Assembly (NCBI GenBank): GCA_046081125.1
Contig: JBJTVH010000004.1
Span: 62,001 to 126,000 of the forward strand
Direction: 5' to 3'
Length of the DNA stretch: 64,000 nucleotides
Source of the DNA: JBEIFW01 sp046081125
GTDB lineage: Bacteria; Actinomycetota; Acidimicrobiia; Acidimicrobiales; Ilumatobacteraceae
Below, in pieces: positions 1 through 9,294 of this stretch; within the stretch, counting starts at the first letter, position 1, and each line of letters opens with the position of its first letter. A program made the translations under genes and the position numbers. The notes beneath the pieces are model-generated. The model was not told the origin of the DNA. It did not search any database and saw only the letters and a program-made list of their open reading frames with translations.

Positions 1-908
1 GCGTCGGACTCCCCGAGGAAGTCGAGCATCAACGCCGCCGACAGGATCGCTGCGACCGGGTTGGCCTTGCCGGTGCCCACGATGTCGGGCGCCGAGCCGT
101 GCACGGGTTCGAACATCGACGGCCCGGTTCGGGCCGGGTTGAGATTCGCGGACGAGGCCAGACCGATACCACCCGACACCGCACCGCCGAGGTCCGTGAG
201 GATGTCGCCGAACAGATTGTCGGTGACGATCACGTCGTAGCGGTGGGGATCCTGCACGAAGTAGATGCAGGCGGCGTCGACGTGGTTGTACGCCGTCGCC
301 ACATCCGGGTACTCGGCGGCGACCTCGCCGAACGTCCGCTCCCAGAGGTTGCCGGCGAAGGTGAGCACGTTCGTCTTGTGCACGAGCGTCAGATGCTTGC
401 GCCGGCTTCGGGCGAGATCGAAGGCGTACCGCACGCAGCGCTCGACCCCCATGCGGGTGTTGACCGAGCCCTGCGTGGCCACCTCGTGCGGGGTACCACG
501 TCGCAGAACGCCGCCTTCACCGACGTAGGGCCCCTCGGTGTTCTCCCGGATCACGATGAAGTCGTGCGGGCGATCGTGGCCCGGCGCAGTGCCGACGAAG
601 GGGCGTTGGTTCACGTAGAGATCGAGCTCGAAGCGCATCTTCAGCAGCAGGCCACGCTCGATGACTCCGGGCGGCACCGCCGGCGTGCCGACGGCACCGA
701 GCAGGATCGCGTCGAAGCCGCGCAACGCCGCCAGGGTGTCGTCCGAAAGGATCTCCCCGTCGCGCAGGTACCGGGCACCACCGAGGTCGAATGCCTCCGT
801 GGTGAGGGCCACCCCGGCGGCCTGGATCACCTTGAGGGCCTCCGCGGTAACCTCCGGACCGATGCCGTCGCCGCCGATCACGGCCAACCGATGCGTCACG
901 CTGGACAT
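1..908 (-). CDS. leuB: 3-isopropylmalate dehydrogenase, C-terminus cut by window edge
   Basis: Catalyses NAD-dependent oxidative decarboxylation of 3-isopropylmalate in leucine synthesis (cytosolic). About 302 codons are visible; the C-terminus lies outside the window. The N-terminal IGGDGIGPEV, the RENTEGPYVG loop, the VHKTNVLTF segment and the metal-binding VTDNLFGDILTDLGG are all readable, and EPVHGSAPDI precedes the cut. These are the isopropylmalate/isocitrate dehydrogenase family signatures; the RENTEGPYVG form fits LeuB of actinobacteria better than Icd. ATG start at 908 with a TAAGCT hexamer eight bases upstream (917-922), so a leaderless start is likely. Divergent from greA, start codons about 56 bp apart. 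Tartrate or homoisocitrate dehydrogenase cannot be excluded from sequence alone. Confidence 0.92.
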   Translation of the reverse strand, partial: MSSVTHRLAVIGGDGIGPEVTAEALKVIQAAGVALTTEAFDLGGARYLRDGEILSDDTLAALRGFDAILLGAVGTPAVPPGVIERGLLLKMRFELDLYVNQRPFVGTAPGHDRPHDFIVIRENTEGPYVGEGGVLRRGTPHEVATQGSVNTRMGVERCVRYAFDLARSRRKHLTLVHKTNVLTFAGNLWERTFGEVAAEYPDVATAYNHVDAACIYFVQDPHRYDVIVTDNLFGDILTDLGGAVSGGIGLASSANLNPARTGPSMFEPVHGSAPDIVGTGKANPVAAILSAALMLDFLGESD

Positions 909-916
909 GGCGGTCG

Positions 917-922
917 AGCTTA
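917..922 (-). promoter_or_regulatory. Putative -10 box of leuB
   Basis: Minus-strand TAAGCT ends eight bases before the leuB ATG. It matches the TAnnnT pattern seen before many first genes of this window and suggests a leaderless transcript. Confidence 0.45.
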
Positions 923-951
923 CGCGTCGACCACATCCGGGCCCCGGCCGA

Positions 952-957
952 TAGCGT
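952..957 (+). promoter_or_regulatory. Putative -10 box of greA (TAGCGT)
   Basis: TAGCGT followed by seven bases and the greA ATG at 965. No Shine-Dalgarno lies between, so the transcript probably begins at or next to the A of ATG. Confidence 0.55.
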
Positions 958-964
958 TCCGCTC

Positions 965-1441
965 ATGGCCGAGGCCCATCACCTGTCGCGAGCCGCATTC
1001 CAGCGGCTGAAGGCCGAGCACGAAGACCTCACGACCCGGGGCCGGATCGAGATCGCGCAGGCGATCGAGCGAGCCCGAGAACTCGGCGACCTCTCCGAGA
1101 ACGGCGATTACCACGCGGCGAAGGACGCTCAGGGCCACATGGAGGGCCGCATCCGCCAACTGGCGCAGATCCTCGAGCACGCCGTCGTCGTCGAGGGCGG
1201 CGACGACGGCACGGCCGCGGCCGGCACCGTCGTCACGATCGTGTTCGACGGCGACGACGACGACATGGCCGAGCGATACCTGATCGGCCACATCGAGGAG
1301 CGGTCCGCCGATCTCCACTTGATCTCTCCCGGCTCGCCGCTGGGCTCGGCGCTGATCGGTCACCGGGTCGGCGACACGGTCTCCTACGCGGCGCCCAATG
1401 GTGAGTTGCGCGTCCGCATCCTCGAGGTCGAGCCCGCCTGA
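965..1441 (+). CDS. greA: Transcription elongation factor GreA
   Basis: Binds the RNA polymerase secondary channel and stimulates cleavage of backtracked transcripts. The 158-residue length is typical. The N-terminal coiled-coil region (about residues 1-75) contains the family signature ARELGDLSENGDYHAAKDAQ, with the acidic tip residues D and E. The C-terminal FKBP-like half (about 80-158) ends with the usual GDTVSYAAPNGELRVRILEV strand pattern. ATG is chosen because TAGCGT sits exactly seven bases upstream. The next gene begins 18 bp downstream, so they may be cotranscribed. Confidence 0.95.
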   Translation: MAEAHHLSRAAFQRLKAEHEDLTTRGRIEIAQAIERARELGDLSENGDYHAAKDAQGHMEGRIRQLAQILEHAVVVEGGDDGTAAAGTVVTIVFDGDDDDMAERYLIGHIEERSADLHLISPGSPLGSALIGHRVGDTVSYAAPNGELRVRILEVEPA

Positions 1442-1458
1442 GCGGGCCCGAACGAGCC

Positions 1459-2292
1459 GTGATCACGCTCCCACCGGGTCGCCCCGTCGAACTGCAGGGT
1501 CGGGGCACCACGTTCGTGCGGGAAGTCGCCGGCGCCGACCGGGCGGTGCTGTTGCTCCACGGATGGACGGTGTCGGCGTCGCTGAACTGGTTTCCCGTGT
1601 TCGGGCCGCTCGCCGGGCGCTACCGGCTGATCGCTCCCGATCACCGTGGCCACGGACAGGGCATCCGGTCGGTGGAGCGGTTCTCCCTCGAGGCCTGCGC
1701 CGACGACGCCGCCGCCTTGCTCGAGCACCTCGGAACCGGGCCGGCCATCGTGGTCGGGTACTCGATGGGCGGCACGGTCGCTCAGCTGCTCTGGCGCCGC
1801 CATCCGAACCTGGTCCGCGGTCTGGTGCTCTGCGCAACCGCCGGTCAGTTCCTTCGATCGACCGGCGAGCAGGTCTACTTCGGCGGCCTGCGCGCCCTCG
1901 CCGGTGTCTCCCGCCGCACGCCGGTGCGAACCCGTCAGGCCGTCGCCGACTGGCTCATCGAGCGACGGGTCGACGACCCCTGGGTCGCGCAGGAACTCCG
2001 GGCCCACGATGCGCTCGCCCTCGTCGAGGCCGGTGCTGCGATCGGCGAGTTCGACGCGACCGAATGGCTACCTGCCATCGACGTACCCACGGCGGTCATC
2101 GCTCACGAACTCGACACGGTGGTGCCGACCCGGCGTCAGCTCGAACTCGCCCGGAGCATCCGGGACGCCGAACTGCACCGGGTGGTGGCCGGCCACGACG
2201 CGGTCGCCGCCGACCCCGCCTATCCCGAGGTGCTCGGCCGAGCGCTCGACTCGGTCGACGCCCGCGCTCAGAACCGGACCAGCGCGACCTGA
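1459..2292 (+). CDS. Alpha/beta-fold hydrolase
   Basis: A 277-residue alpha/beta hydrolase of unknown substrate. The oxyanion motif LLLHGW (about residues 31-36), the DHRGHG strand-4 motif (61-66) and the nucleophile elbow VGYSMGG (Ser102) are clear; an Asp in ELDTVVP and a His in VAGHDAV near the C-terminus complete a plausible triad. A lid of roughly 60 residues (about 135-200) separates core strands. GTG start. It lies 18 bp after greA and its last 25 bp overlap the convergent sensor gene. Family members include esterases, lactonases and haloperoxidase-like enzymes; this sequence does not decide between them. Confidence 0.85.
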   Translation: MITLPPGRPVELQGRGTTFVREVAGADRAVLLLHGWTVSASLNWFPVFGPLAGRYRLIAPDHRGHGQGIRSVERFSLEACADDAAALLEHLGTGPAIVVGYSMGGTVAQLLWRRHPNLVRGLVLCATAGQFLRSTGEQVYFGGLRALAGVSRRTPVRTRQAVADWLIERRVDDPWVAQELRAHDALALVEAGAAIGEFDATEWLPAIDVPTAVIAHELDTVVPTRRQLELARSIRDAELHRVVAGHDAVAADPAYPEVLGRALDSVDARAQNRTSAT

Positions 2293-5200
2293 CCGGTCTC
2301 GCGGGCCTTCGCCGCCGCCCGCTCCGCCGCCATCAACATCACCCGGCCGGACGTACCGGCACCACCGGCGACCGCCCCGAGGATCGGAACCGGCGCGACG
2401 GTTGCATGCGTCGTGAGGACGTGTTCGGCCACCCACTCGACCAGCCGGCCCGACAGCACCCCGAGCCCGGCGCCGTCGGCGCGTGGGCAGACGACGGCCA
2501 GCGTGTTGGGACCGACCCGTCCGAGGATGTCGGTCCCGCGCAGCCGGCCGGTGACCCGTTCGGCGATCGGCCGCAGGACCTCGGCACCGACGTCTTCGAC
2601 GTCGGCAACCTCGACATCCACCACGATGACCCCGACCCCGGCCTCGCCGCCGAGCAACTCGATCTGGCGCTCGATTTCGACCCGGTCGGGCAGGTTGGTC
2701 TCGGGGTCGACCGTCAGGAACCGTTCGCCCGGATCGCGCACTTCGTCGGCGAGGATCCGCACCTCGAGCAACCGCCCGACCCGGTCCTTGAGCGCCGAGA
2801 AGGTGCAAGCGAGCCACCGATAGGACCCGTCGGCGTGTCGCAACCGCAGTTGTTCGACCGCCTTCGCGCTCCACACGATGCCCGACAGCAGCCGGTTCGC
2901 CTTGTCGTGCTCGCTCGGGTGGATCAGCTGGGTGATGCCCGTGCCGACGAGCTGGAACGCCGGCCACCCGAGGATCGTCTCCACCGAGGCGGACACGTAG
3001 GTGATCACACCGTCGGGAGCGAGGGTGGCCACGAGCTCGGTGGCCTGGTCCGACAACCGCCGGAACTTCGCTTCGTTCTCCCGCAGGGCCAAGTCGAGCT
3101 TGTGGGTCGCAAGCGCGGCCGACACGATCCCGCCCAGCGTCTGCACGGCGTTCACCTCGGTGGTCGTCCACTCCCTGGCGTCGTGGTCGTGACCGACCCC
3201 GAGGGTGCCGCCCAAGACGTCCTTGAGCAGGATCGTCACCGACACCAGCGACCGGGGGGAAGGCTCAGGAAGTCCGGCCCGGGCCTCGCGGTAGCCGTCG
3301 TCGAGATCGGCGTCGGCAACCACGACCGGCGAATGCTCCTGGAGGTAGTCCAACCAGGCCGAACCGGCCTCGAGCGAGAGCGGCTCGGCGGGCGGGTCCG
3401 CAGGAAGGTCGGGGGCCGACCACGACACCATCTGGCGGACGGTCTGGCCGTCCTCCTCGACCATGTCGATCCACACCCGGTCGACCGCCATCGCTTCGCC
3501 GAGGCGTGCGACGAATGCGTCGAGCTGCGCCACGAAGCCCGACGCGCCGTACGAGACGACCTGCTGGGCGGACTCCATCACCAGCGTGTCGAGCACCGCC
3601 CGGTACGTCGCCTCGGCCTCCTCGAGCACCTTGTCGTCGATGTCCCGGCACGCGACCAGCCACCCCTCCCCGGTGCGCGCCTCGCCCAGGTTGGCCTCGA
3701 ACCAACGCCAGCTGTCGTCGGCGGTGAGCAACCGGACCCGCACCGAGACCGTGCCGGCCGCGGCTTCGGCACCGCTGAGCAGATCGCAGAGGAACCCGAG
3801 GTCCTCCGGATGGACCAAGGTCGCCATCGGGGCCCCGGCTAGCTCTGCCGGGACGAACCCGAGGGCTCGGGCCGCCCGGCTGACGAACCGCAACCGCCAC
3901 TCGCGATCGACGACGAACAGCACGTCGGTGACCGACGCCAGAACGGCGGACAGCTCCGCTTCGCGGGCCACCACGGCACGCACCGACCGCACCCGAAGCA
4001 GCAGCTGAGCGATCGTCTCGCCCAGGTGTCCGAGCAGTCGGCGCTCGTCGTCGTCCCACGTGCGCACCCGGCCGGGCGAGTCGAGCTCGACGGTGAGCAC
4101 ACCGAGGAGCTGCTCCCCGGCGCGCAACGGGATGTCGGCCCGAGCAGCGAGCGGGCCGACCTCGGACCCGGGCGCCCGTTCCCGCCACCACGACGGGCGG
4201 TCGGGTTCGTCACCCCGCAGGTACATCGCCTGGCCCTGCCGGACGGCCTTCAGCCACAACCGGACCGCCCGGTACGCGGTCGGCGTCGGATCGGGGCGGG
4301 GGCCCCCGCAGGCCCGGTCGTAGTCGACGAGCGGGGCAAGTTCGGATCGGGCGTCGTCGAGGAGCAGGACCTCGGCGTGATCGAGTTCGAGGGCCTCGAC
4401 GACGCTGCGCAACAGCTCGGCGAGGCGCTCGGTCCACTCCGACGACACCAGGTCGAAGCGAAGGGTCTCGGCCGCGAACTCGCCCGCCAGGCCCGCCAGG
4501 GCACGCCGCCGCAGCTTGGGCCGGAGGTCGTCGCAGAGGACTGCCCGCACCCCTTCGAGACCGTCGACATCGAGCGCGCGCCGTTCGACCGTGACCGGGA
4601 TCGCCGGGCCGGGCCGGATCGGCAGGAGCTCCCACCCGGCCTCGGGATCCGCCGCCGGGTCGAGAGCGTCCGCCGGGAGCAGGTCACCGACGGTTCGCCC
4701 GACCAGGTCGAGCGGGTCGACACCGGCGAGATCCGCAATCGCCTGGTTCGCGTAGAGCACGAAACCGTGATCGTCGACCAGCAGGGTCCCTCGATCGCCG
4801 CGCTCGACCAGCCATTGGAACCAGCTGCGCTCGCGCTCCACGGCCCGGTTCTGGCTGAGGTCACGCCGGACCTGTACCCAATGCGTGACCGCACCGGCGT
4901 TGTCGCGCACGGGGGTGAGACGCACCCCGCACGGGAACGTCGTGCCGTCGCGCCGGCGGGCCTGCGTCTCGACGTCGGCACCGCAACCGGCGGCCATCGC
5001 CTCGAACAGCTCCTCGAGCCGATCCCGGTTGACCTGGGGCGGATCGAGCGCGATCGGACTGCGGCCGACGATGTCGGATGCCGTGAACCCGGTCTGGGCC
5101 GTGAACCCTGGGTTCACGTGGACGATGCGGTTCCGGCGAGGATCGGCCACGGCGTCGGTGACGACCACGGCGTCGGACACCACTTCGAGCAGCGCCCGCA

Positions 5201-5939
5201 GGAACTTCGCACGCGGCCCACCGCCCCCGAGGACCCGAGCGGCAGGTGCCGCCAGCGCATCCTGCGCGGCCGGCAGTTCGAGACCGCACCAGGGTTGGGC
5301 CAATGCGGTGCGATCGGCGACGGGGAACAGCGGCCCCTGCACGCGGTCGACCCCGAGTCGCTGCAGGTCCTGCACCGCCTCGATGCGGTCCACCCCGACC
5401 ACGGTGACGACGACGCCGACGGTGTGCGCGAGTTCGACGACGGCTTCGAGCACCGCAGGGCCGTCGAGCAGGTCCACGTCCACGGTCACCTGGGAGACGG
5501 GCAGCAGCCGGAGCAGCCGGAGGGCGTCGGCCGTGGTCCCGAAGTGGTCGAGCGCCGACACGACGCCGAGCGACCGCAACGCTCGCAGCGCGTCCGCGGT
5601 GCGCTCGGCGGCCTCGGCCGCCAGCCGTTCGCTGACGACCACGACCAGTGCCGATGCCGGCAGCCGGTGCCGATCGAGGAGCTCCGGCATCAGTTGGGGA
5701 CAGCGCTCGAGCAGGTCGTGGTCGGCGACGGGAACCCAGACCGGAAGGACCTGACCCAGCGCGCGATGCAGATCTGCGGCCGTCGCCGCCGCCCGCTCCA
5801 GGACATCGTCGAGCGCTGCGTGCGTTTCGTCGTGAGCGTCGACGGATCCGGCGAGGCCGAGCACGACGGCGGCGACCTCACCGTCCGCCAGCTCGACGAC
5901 GGGCTCCAAGGTGGGGGCGGTCTGGTCGCGCGCGTCCAT
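2268..5939 (-). CDS. Large EAL/PAS/GAF/GGDEF protein, both output domains degenerate
   Basis: A 1223-residue soluble protein. Rough order: EAL-like (1-225), PAS (245-365), PAS (385-500), GAF (510-660), PAS (665-785), GAF (790-935), PAS (945-1060), GGDEF-like (1065-1215). PAS signatures such as VNPGFTAQTGF and VSASVETILGW are readable. In the EAL-like domain the signature Glu-Ala-Leu is replaced by VVLGL, and DDFGTG reads LDHFGTT. In the GGDEF-like domain the active loop reads RVGPNTLAVV, without a GG[DE]EF. It therefore probably neither makes nor cleaves c-di-GMP and may act as a sensor scaffold or nucleotide-responsive partner. Divergent from the ABC1-type kinase. Confidence 0.85.
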   Translation of the reverse strand: MDARDQTAPTLEPVVELADGEVAAVVLGLAGSVDAHDETHAALDDVLERAAATAADLHRALGQVLPVWVPVADHDLLERCPQLMPELLDRHRLPASALVVVVSERLAAEAAERTADALRALRSLGVVSALDHFGTTADALRLLRLLPVSQVTVDVDLLDGPAVLEAVVELAHTVGVVVTVVGVDRIEAVQDLQRLGVDRVQGPLFPVADRTALAQPWCGLELPAAQDALAAPAARVLGGGGPRAKFLRALLEVVSDAVVVTDAVADPRRNRIVHVNPGFTAQTGFTASDIVGRSPIALDPPQVNRDRLEELFEAMAAGCGADVETQARRRDGTTFPCGVRLTPVRDNAGAVTHWVQVRRDLSQNRAVERERSWFQWLVERGDRGTLLVDDHGFVLYANQAIADLAGVDPLDLVGRTVGDLLPADALDPAADPEAGWELLPIRPGPAIPVTVERRALDVDGLEGVRAVLCDDLRPKLRRRALAGLAGEFAAETLRFDLVSSEWTERLAELLRSVVEALELDHAEVLLLDDARSELAPLVDYDRACGGPRPDPTPTAYRAVRLWLKAVRQGQAMYLRGDEPDRPSWWRERAPGSEVGPLAARADIPLRAGEQLLGVLTVELDSPGRVRTWDDDERRLLGHLGETIAQLLLRVRSVRAVVAREAELSAVLASVTDVLFVVDREWRLRFVSRAARALGFVPAELAGAPMATLVHPEDLGFLCDLLSGAEAAAGTVSVRVRLLTADDSWRWFEANLGEARTGEGWLVACRDIDDKVLEEAEATYRAVLDTLVMESAQQVVSYGASGFVAQLDAFVARLGEAMAVDRVWIDMVEEDGQTVRQMVSWSAPDLPADPPAEPLSLEAGSAWLDYLQEHSPVVVADADLDDGYREARAGLPEPSPRSLVSVTILLKDVLGGTLGVGHDHDAREWTTTEVNAVQTLGGIVSAALATHKLDLALRENEAKFRRLSDQATELVATLAPDGVITYVSASVETILGWPAFQLVGTGITQLIHPSEHDKANRLLSGIVWSAKAVEQLRLRHADGSYRWLACTFSALKDRVGRLLEVRILADEVRDPGERFLTVDPETNLPDRVEIERQIELLGGEAGVGVIVVDVEVADVEDVGAEVLRPIAERVTGRLRGTDILGRVGPNTLAVVCPRADGAGLGVLSGRLVEWVAEHVLTTHATVAPVPILGAVAGGAGTSGRVMLMAAERAAAKARETGQVALVRF

Positions 5940-6024
5940 GGCGTTGTCCTCATCGGCACCGGGACGGCGCGCTCAAGCGCCCTCCGCGAGGACGCCGGGG
6001 GTCCCGACCCGGCACGCTGGAGCC

Positions 6025-7512
6025 GTGCGCCGCCCCCGACGCCTTCCGATGGCCGCCCGAGCCACACTGCTCGTCACACTCGCGGCTGCCGTCGCCGGCA
6101 CCCTCGCCGGCCGCCGGCGGGTCCGGGGCGCCTCGGCTCGAGCCGTGCTCGGCCAGGCGCGCCTACGCCGCAATGCCGAGGTCGCCCGGCTCGGCGCTCG
6201 AGTCGGCGGCCGGTACGCAGCCGGGACCGCCCGGAAGGTGTTCGCCAGCGCCGAACGGCGCGTCGCCCTCGATCGCGAGCGGGAACTGCGCACCGCGGCC
6301 GACGTGGCCGAGACGCTCGGCCAGATGAAGGGCGCGCTGATGAAGCTCGGCCAGATGGCGAGCTACCTCGACGAGGGGCTGCCCGAACCCTTGCGCGCCG
6401 CGCTCGCGCAGCTCCAGCACGAGGCGCCACCCATGGCTCCCGAATTGGCCGCCCAGGTGGTCGAGGCCGAGTTGGGCGCACCGCCCGAAGCGGTGTTCCT
6501 CGAATGGGACCCCATCCCGATCGCCGCCGCGTCGATCGGCCAGGTCCACCGCGCGCGGTGGTGGGATCCCGAGCGGCAGGAGGAACGCGCCGTCGCAGTG
6601 AAGGTGCAGTATCCCGGGGTCGCCGACGCCATCGAGGCCGACCTCGCGAACGCCGACCTGCTCGGCGCGATCCTGGCGCAGGCGTTCCGCGGACTCGATC
6701 CGGGCCCGCTCGTCGGCGAGTTGCGCGCCCGGATCATCGAGGAACTCGACTACGAGCGCGAGGCCCGCGACCAGCGCCGGTTCGCCGCCTTCTACGCCGG
6801 CCATCCGACGATCCACGTCCCCCAGGTGGTCGACGCCTGCTCGACCCGCCGCGTGCTCACCACCGACCTGGTCGGCGGGGCACCCTGGAGCGACCTCGTC
6901 ACCTGGGACCAAAAGGAGCGTGACGCGGCGGCCGAGACGATCTACCGATTCGTGTTCCGCAGCCTCTACACGCTGCACTCCTTCAACGGCGACCCCCATC
7001 CCGGCAACTACCGGTTCCATGGCGACGGCCGGGTCACGTTCCTCGACTTCGGCCTCGTCAAGCACTTCACCCCGCACGAGATGGCGGTGTTCCAGCGGAT
7101 GATCACCCATGCCGTGATCGACACGGACTGGGCGGCCTTCCGGGCCGAGGTCGAACAGGCGGGCCTGTTGCAGGCCGGTGCCCCGGTGTCGACCGAGGCG
7201 GTCGGCAGCTACTTCGAAGTGTTCTACGAGTCGGTGCGCACCCGGGACGAGCACACCTGGACCCCGGACTACGCCTCCGCTGCGGTGCGCCAGGTGTGGG
7301 ACCGCTCGTCGCCGATTGCGCCGTACGCGACGGTCCCCCCGGCGTTCGTGATCATCCAGCGGATCAACATGGGCCTCTATGCCATCCTCGGGCAGCTGCG
7401 AGCCCGTGGGAACTTCCGGGCGATCGCCGAGGAGCTGTGGCCGATGGTCCAAGCCCCGCCGTCCACCCGGCTCGGCGCCGCCGAGGCCGCCTGGCTCGCT
7501 GCGCGCACGTAG
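6025..7512 (+). CDS. ABC1/UbiB-family atypical protein kinase
   Basis: A 495-residue member of the ABC1 (ADCK/UbiB) family, linked elsewhere to isoprenoid lipid and quinone metabolism and showing ATPase rather than protein kinase activity. The family KxGQ motif is present (KLGQMASYLDEGLP), as are AAASIGQVHRA in place of a glycine-rich loop, the VAVKVQYPG lysine, EELDYEREA, and the catalytic pair GDPHPGNY and FLDFGLVK. An N-terminal hydrophobic segment (about residues 10-30) may anchor it to the membrane. GTG at 6025 is preferred to ATG 6049, but neither has a clear ribosome binding site. Its stop codon forms part of the next gene's -10 box. Confidence 0.88.
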   Translation: MRRPRRLPMAARATLLVTLAAAVAGTLAGRRRVRGASARAVLGQARLRRNAEVARLGARVGGRYAAGTARKVFASAERRVALDRERELRTAADVAETLGQMKGALMKLGQMASYLDEGLPEPLRAALAQLQHEAPPMAPELAAQVVEAELGAPPEAVFLEWDPIPIAAASIGQVHRARWWDPERQEERAVAVKVQYPGVADAIEADLANADLLGAILAQAFRGLDPGPLVGELRARIIEELDYEREARDQRRFAAFYAGHPTIHVPQVVDACSTRRVLTTDLVGGAPWSDLVTWDQKERDAAAETIYRFVFRSLYTLHSFNGDPHPGNYRFHGDGRVTFLDFGLVKHFTPHEMAVFQRMITHAVIDTDWAAFRAEVEQAGLLQAGAPVSTEAVGSYFEVFYESVRTRDEHTWTPDYASAAVRQVWDRSSPIAPYATVPPAFVIIQRINMGLYAILGQLRARGNFRAIAEELWPMVQAPPSTRLGAAEAAWLAART

Positions 7513-7515
7513 CGT
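7510..7515 (+). promoter_or_regulatory. Putative -10 box TAGCGT overlapping a stop codon
   Basis: TAGCGT begins with the TAG stop of the ABC1-type gene and ends seven bases before the ATG at 7523. It would allow independent leaderless transcription of the LLM oxidoreductase. Confidence 0.5.
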
Positions 7516-7522
7516 GCGCACC

Positions 7523-8350
7523 ATGCGCTTCGCCCTGTCCACCGCTCCGCAGAACTGCCGCTGGGAGGATGTGCTCGCCGTCTGGAAGGAGGCCGATCAG
7601 ATCCCGCTGTTCGAATCGGCCTGGACCTTCGACCACTTCGAGCCGATCTTCTCCGACCGGTCCGGGCCCTGCCTCGAAGGCTGGATGACGCTCGCGGCGC
7701 TGCTGCAGGCGACCACGCGCATCCGGGGCGGCAACCTCGTGTCGGGCATGGTGTGCCACCCCGCCGTGCTCGCGAACATGGCCGCGACGCTGGACATCAC
7801 CTCGGGGGGTCGCCTCGAGCTGGGGCTCGGCGCCGCGTGGAACACCGACGAGTGCGGCGCCTACGGCATCGAACTGGGCACGCTCACCGAGCGCTTCGAT
7901 CGCTTCGACGAGGGCATGGAGGTGATCGTGCGCCTGCTCACGCAGGAGCGCTCCTCGTTCACCGGCCGCTACTTCACCCTCGACGAGGCGTGGTGCGAAC
8001 CCAAGCCGATCCAGCGGCCGCACCCGCCGATCTGCATCGGCGGGCAGGGCGAGCGGCGCACGATCCCGGCCGTCGCCCGCTGGGCCCAGCACTGGAACGC
8101 GGGTCGGCCCGAGCCCGACGCCTTCGCCCGCAAGCGCGACATCCTGTGGGAGCGCTGCGCCGACCTCGGGCGCGACCCTGCCGAGATCACGACCTCGGTG
8201 CTGCTGGTGCGCGCCGACCCGGGCCGCCTCGCCGCCGAGGCCGCCGCCTGGGGCGAACGCGGCGTCGACCTCGTGCTGGTAGCCCTGCCGGCCTACGACC
8301 CGGCGCTGCTCGCACCGATCGCCGAGGCTCTCGCGCCGCTCGCGTCGTGA
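7523..8350 (+). CDS. LLM class oxidoreductase, probably F420-dependent
   Basis: A 275-residue luciferase-like (TIM-barrel) monooxygenase family protein. Evidence: the N-terminal beta strand MRFALST, FESAWTFDHFEP, a strand ending RIRGGNLVSG, the SGGRLELGLGAAWN motif typical of F420-dependent members, and KPIQRPHPPICIGGQG. This subgroup normally uses coenzyme F420; the substrate is unknown. ATG 7523 was chosen because TAGCGT lies seven bases upstream and the N-terminus then matches the family. The gene ends inside the GTGA start/stop overlap with the next gene, implying translational coupling. Confidence 0.88.
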   Translation: MRFALSTAPQNCRWEDVLAVWKEADQIPLFESAWTFDHFEPIFSDRSGPCLEGWMTLAALLQATTRIRGGNLVSGMVCHPAVLANMAATLDITSGGRLELGLGAAWNTDECGAYGIELGTLTERFDRFDEGMEVIVRLLTQERSSFTGRYFTLDEAWCEPKPIQRPHPPICIGGQGERRTIPAVARWAQHWNAGRPEPDAFARKRDILWERCADLGRDPAEITTSVLLVRADPGRLAAEAAAWGERGVDLVLVALPAYDPALLAPIAEALAPLAS

Positions 8351-9279
8351 CCGACGAGCGCTCGTCGCTCAACCCGACCCAGCGGCGCACGCTCGAACTG
8401 CTGCGCCGCCCGGCCGAGCCACCCGAGCCGGTCGGCGACGTCGTCGACGGGCTCGTGGCCCTGCTCGAAGACGGCCTCGGCCCCCTCGTGGACGTGATCG
8501 AGACCCCGAACCGGCTCGTGCTCCACAAGCACGCGCTCGCCGGCCTCAACGCCTGCGAGGCGTCGTGGATGGCCGAGCGCGATTCGTTCGCCTGGAGCAC
8601 CCGCACGGCCCGCGGCACCGTCGTGCACAAGGCGATCGAGCTCGCCGTGCACTGGCACGGCGAGCCGATCCCGGGCGAGCTCGTCGAGCACGCCGTCGAG
8701 CGCCTGGCCGCATCGGACCGCTCGATCGCCTCCTACCTCGGCGCGCTTGACCCCGCCGAGCGCGCCGAGCTGGTCGCCGCCTGCGTCGACCTCGTCAGCA
8801 AGTTCCAGGAGTGTGTCCCGCCGCTGCGTGCGGCATTCCGGCCGGTGAGCGAGAGCCGGGTCGAAGCGAAGTTCCTCGACGGCCGGGTCGTCCTCACGGG
8901 CGTCGTCGACCTCACGCTCGGCCGACCCGACGGCGACCGGCCGGGCAAGGTGATCCTCGACTACAAGACCGGCCAGGTGCACGCCGCCCATCGCGAGGAC
9001 CTCCGCTTCTACGCCCTCCTGGAAGCCGTGCGCCTCGGGGTGCCGCCACGCCTCGTGGCGACGCTCGAGCTCGACTCCGGCACCGTGCACCACGAGACGG
9101 TCACCCCGGCGCTGCTCGAGGCGGCCGCCCGGCGCGTCGTCGACACCGCCCGGCGCCTCGCGGCGCTCGATCACCTCGGTGCCGAGCCGGTGCGCCGGCC
9201 CGGTCCACGGTGCCGCTGGTGTCCGATCGCATCGGACTGCGAGCCGGGCAAGGCGTGGCTCGCCGGCGACGACCGCTGA
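8347..9279 (+). CDS. RecB/Cas4-like PD-(D/E)XK nuclease with likely Fe-S cluster
   Basis: 310 residues. The nuclease motif is clear in the middle: GVVDLTLG supplies the metal-binding Asp and VILDYKTGQ the D-Y-K of the PD-(D/E)XK core. A Cys in LNACEASW near the N-terminus of the domain and three more in CRWCPIASDC at the C-terminus match the four-cysteine iron-sulphur staple of AddB/RecB and Cas4 nucleases. No helicase or Cas genes are nearby, so it belongs with stand-alone RecB-family exonucleases of actinobacteria, with a presumed role in DNA repair. GTG start overlaps the preceding stop (GTGA). Confidence 0.85.
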   Translation: MTDERSSLNPTQRRTLELLRRPAEPPEPVGDVVDGLVALLEDGLGPLVDVIETPNRLVLHKHALAGLNACEASWMAERDSFAWSTRTARGTVVHKAIELAVHWHGEPIPGELVEHAVERLAASDRSIASYLGALDPAERAELVAACVDLVSKFQECVPPLRAAFRPVSESRVEAKFLDGRVVLTGVVDLTLGRPDGDRPGKVILDYKTGQVHAAHREDLRFYALLEAVRLGVPPRLVATLELDSGTVHHETVTPALLEAAARRVVDTARRLAALDHLGAEPVRRPGPRCRWCPIASDCEPGKAWLAGDDR

Positions 9280-9294
9280 CGAGGCGAGGTCGAC

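Noticed and set aside
4026..6923. A 965-codon open frame on the plus strand
   Set aside because: It is the antisense shadow of the PAS/GAF sensor gene and runs out of frame into the ABC1-type gene; composition is Arg/Pro/Gly-rich without domains.
8347..9279. RecB-like nuclease as Cas4 of a CRISPR system
   Set aside because: No cas genes or repeat array occur in the window; the protein fits stand-alone RecB-family nucleases.
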